Below, one piece after another: positions 63,138-63,482 of a stretch of DNA of 63,482 bases (its first letter is position 1; every line of letters starts with the position of its first letter). Origin of the DNA: CAYZWU01 sp964482235 (lineage in GTDB: Bacteria > Planctomycetota > B15-G4 > CAYZWU01); NCBI GenBank assembly GCA_964482235.1, contig CAYZWU010000033.1, positions 1 to 63,482 on the forward strand, given 5' to 3'. Position numbers and translations under genes: made by a program. The notes under the pieces are model-generated. The model did no database searches, was not told the origin of the DNA, and worked only from the letters and a program-made list of their open reading frames with translations.

Positions 63138-63482
63138 TCAGGGGCTCAGGCCTTCCTTTCCACCTCCAACATCGTAGACGTAGAGGAATTCGCCGTGGCG
63201 CAGGTAGAGACGTCCGTTGCACACGACCGGATGGGCCCAGCTCTTGCCCTTGCCGCCCTTGGGGATCTTGAATGAGCTGATCAGGTCGAATTTTTCCGAT
63301 GAAGGCCTGACGAACCCCATGAGGCGGTCGATGCTCAGCGTGTAGAGCATGCCGTCGACGCAGGTCAGCGAACCCTTGCCCACGCCTCTGGCAGCGTACT
63401 TCTTTGCGCCCGTCTCCCAGTCGAGGCGGGAGTGTACCATCCTTTCTGTAAATTCTGGTCTTCTCTTCGGGGGAGCCTCGCG
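63138..63482 (-). CDS. PQQ-like propeller protein, C-terminal part (runs off the window)
   Basis: The frame is open from the window edge (63482) to the stop at 63138. It contains VGKGSLTCVDGMLYTLSIDRL and SSFKIPKGGKGKSWAHPVVCNGRLYLRHGE, closing FLYVYDVGG. These match the last blades of PQQ_2/outer-membrane-propeller proteins such as the one at 22852-24315. The start lies outside. No catalytic residues are visible. Between 63017 and 63137 no other gene is seen. Confidence 0.7.
   Translation of the reverse strand, partial: REAPPKRRPEFTERMVHSRLDWETGAKKYAARGVGKGSLTCVDGMLYTLSIDRLMGFVRPSSEKFDLISSFKIPKGGKGKSWAHPVVCNGRLYLRHGEFLYVYDVGGGKEGLSP

Noticed and set aside
1..63482. CRISPR arrays, insertion sequences or prophage genes
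   Set aside because: No regularly spaced direct repeats, transposase, integrase or capsid-like protein was recognised anywhere in the window.

Overview
The window is GC-rich bacterial DNA (roughly 60% G+C), gene-dense, with many short operons joined by ATGA-type overlaps. It looks like an uncultured anaerobic or facultative bacterium, most plausibly Planctomycetota or a neighbouring candidate phylum. The grounds are several secreted right-handed beta-helix proteins with VPDxYPTIQ-type N-termini and a shared C-terminal domain, a choice-of-anchor-type secreted protein, PQQ-like propellers (one with inserted EF-hand loops), a hydrazine-synthase-alpha-like diheme protein, a GH29 fucosidase, and an HdrA/SelB/selenium gene set. 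The taxonomy is inference from gene content only.

Layout. 0.4-3.2 kb: ATP-type PEP carboxykinase with an aspartate aminotransferase. 3.4-9.5 kb: secreted proteins and a sodium:solute symporter with an unlisted 46-residue membrane partner. 9.7-9.8 kb: a 139-nt nested palindrome with no gene. 10-11.7 kb: ECF sigma factor, zinc-finger anti-sigma factor and a small membrane protein. 12-15.5 kb: S9 peptidase and an NlpC/P60-like protein. 16-22 kb: a MacAB-TolC-like tripartite efflux operon with a three-fold 10-bp-phased TGTAAM repeat upstream. 22-30.5 kb: aquaporin, PQQ propeller, DUF4185/5005-like, DUF1847-like, HEAT-repeat and beta-helix proteins, plus the decayed remains of a DUF1566 (Lcl C-terminal) gene. 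31-37.5 kb: a seven-gene operon of mostly unknown membrane proteins ending in a double-cubane/HgdB-type reductase. 39-42.8 kb: a selenium cluster (YedE transporter, TusA-like YedF, class V aminotransferase, DUF3343, LysR). 43 kb: RRM protein. 43.5-46 kb: diheme propeller protein.

46-51 kb is the centre of interest. A leader with a compact three-way-junction fold precedes hdrA, which is read through an in-frame TGA (selenocysteine) followed by a bacterial SECIS hairpin. It is followed directly by selB, the elongation factor that decodes such codons. Together with the 39-42.8 kb cluster, selenium uptake, selenium or sulfur handling, decoding and a client selenoprotein lie within 12 kb. Two more genes are interrupted by in-frame TGA (33.8-34.7 kb and 58.5-60.0 kb). 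Each has a weaker SECIS-like hairpin, and each could be a new selenoprotein, a mutation or a sequence error.

51-63.5 kb: LamG-type secreted protein, alpha-L-fucosidase, DAHP synthase plus prephenate dehydrogenase-chorismate mutase fusion, an MFS transporter with a probable 5' frameshift, two beta-helix proteins, a metallophosphoesterase, and the 3' end of another PQQ-like propeller gene. No tRNA, rRNA, CRISPR array, transposase or phage gene was recognised.
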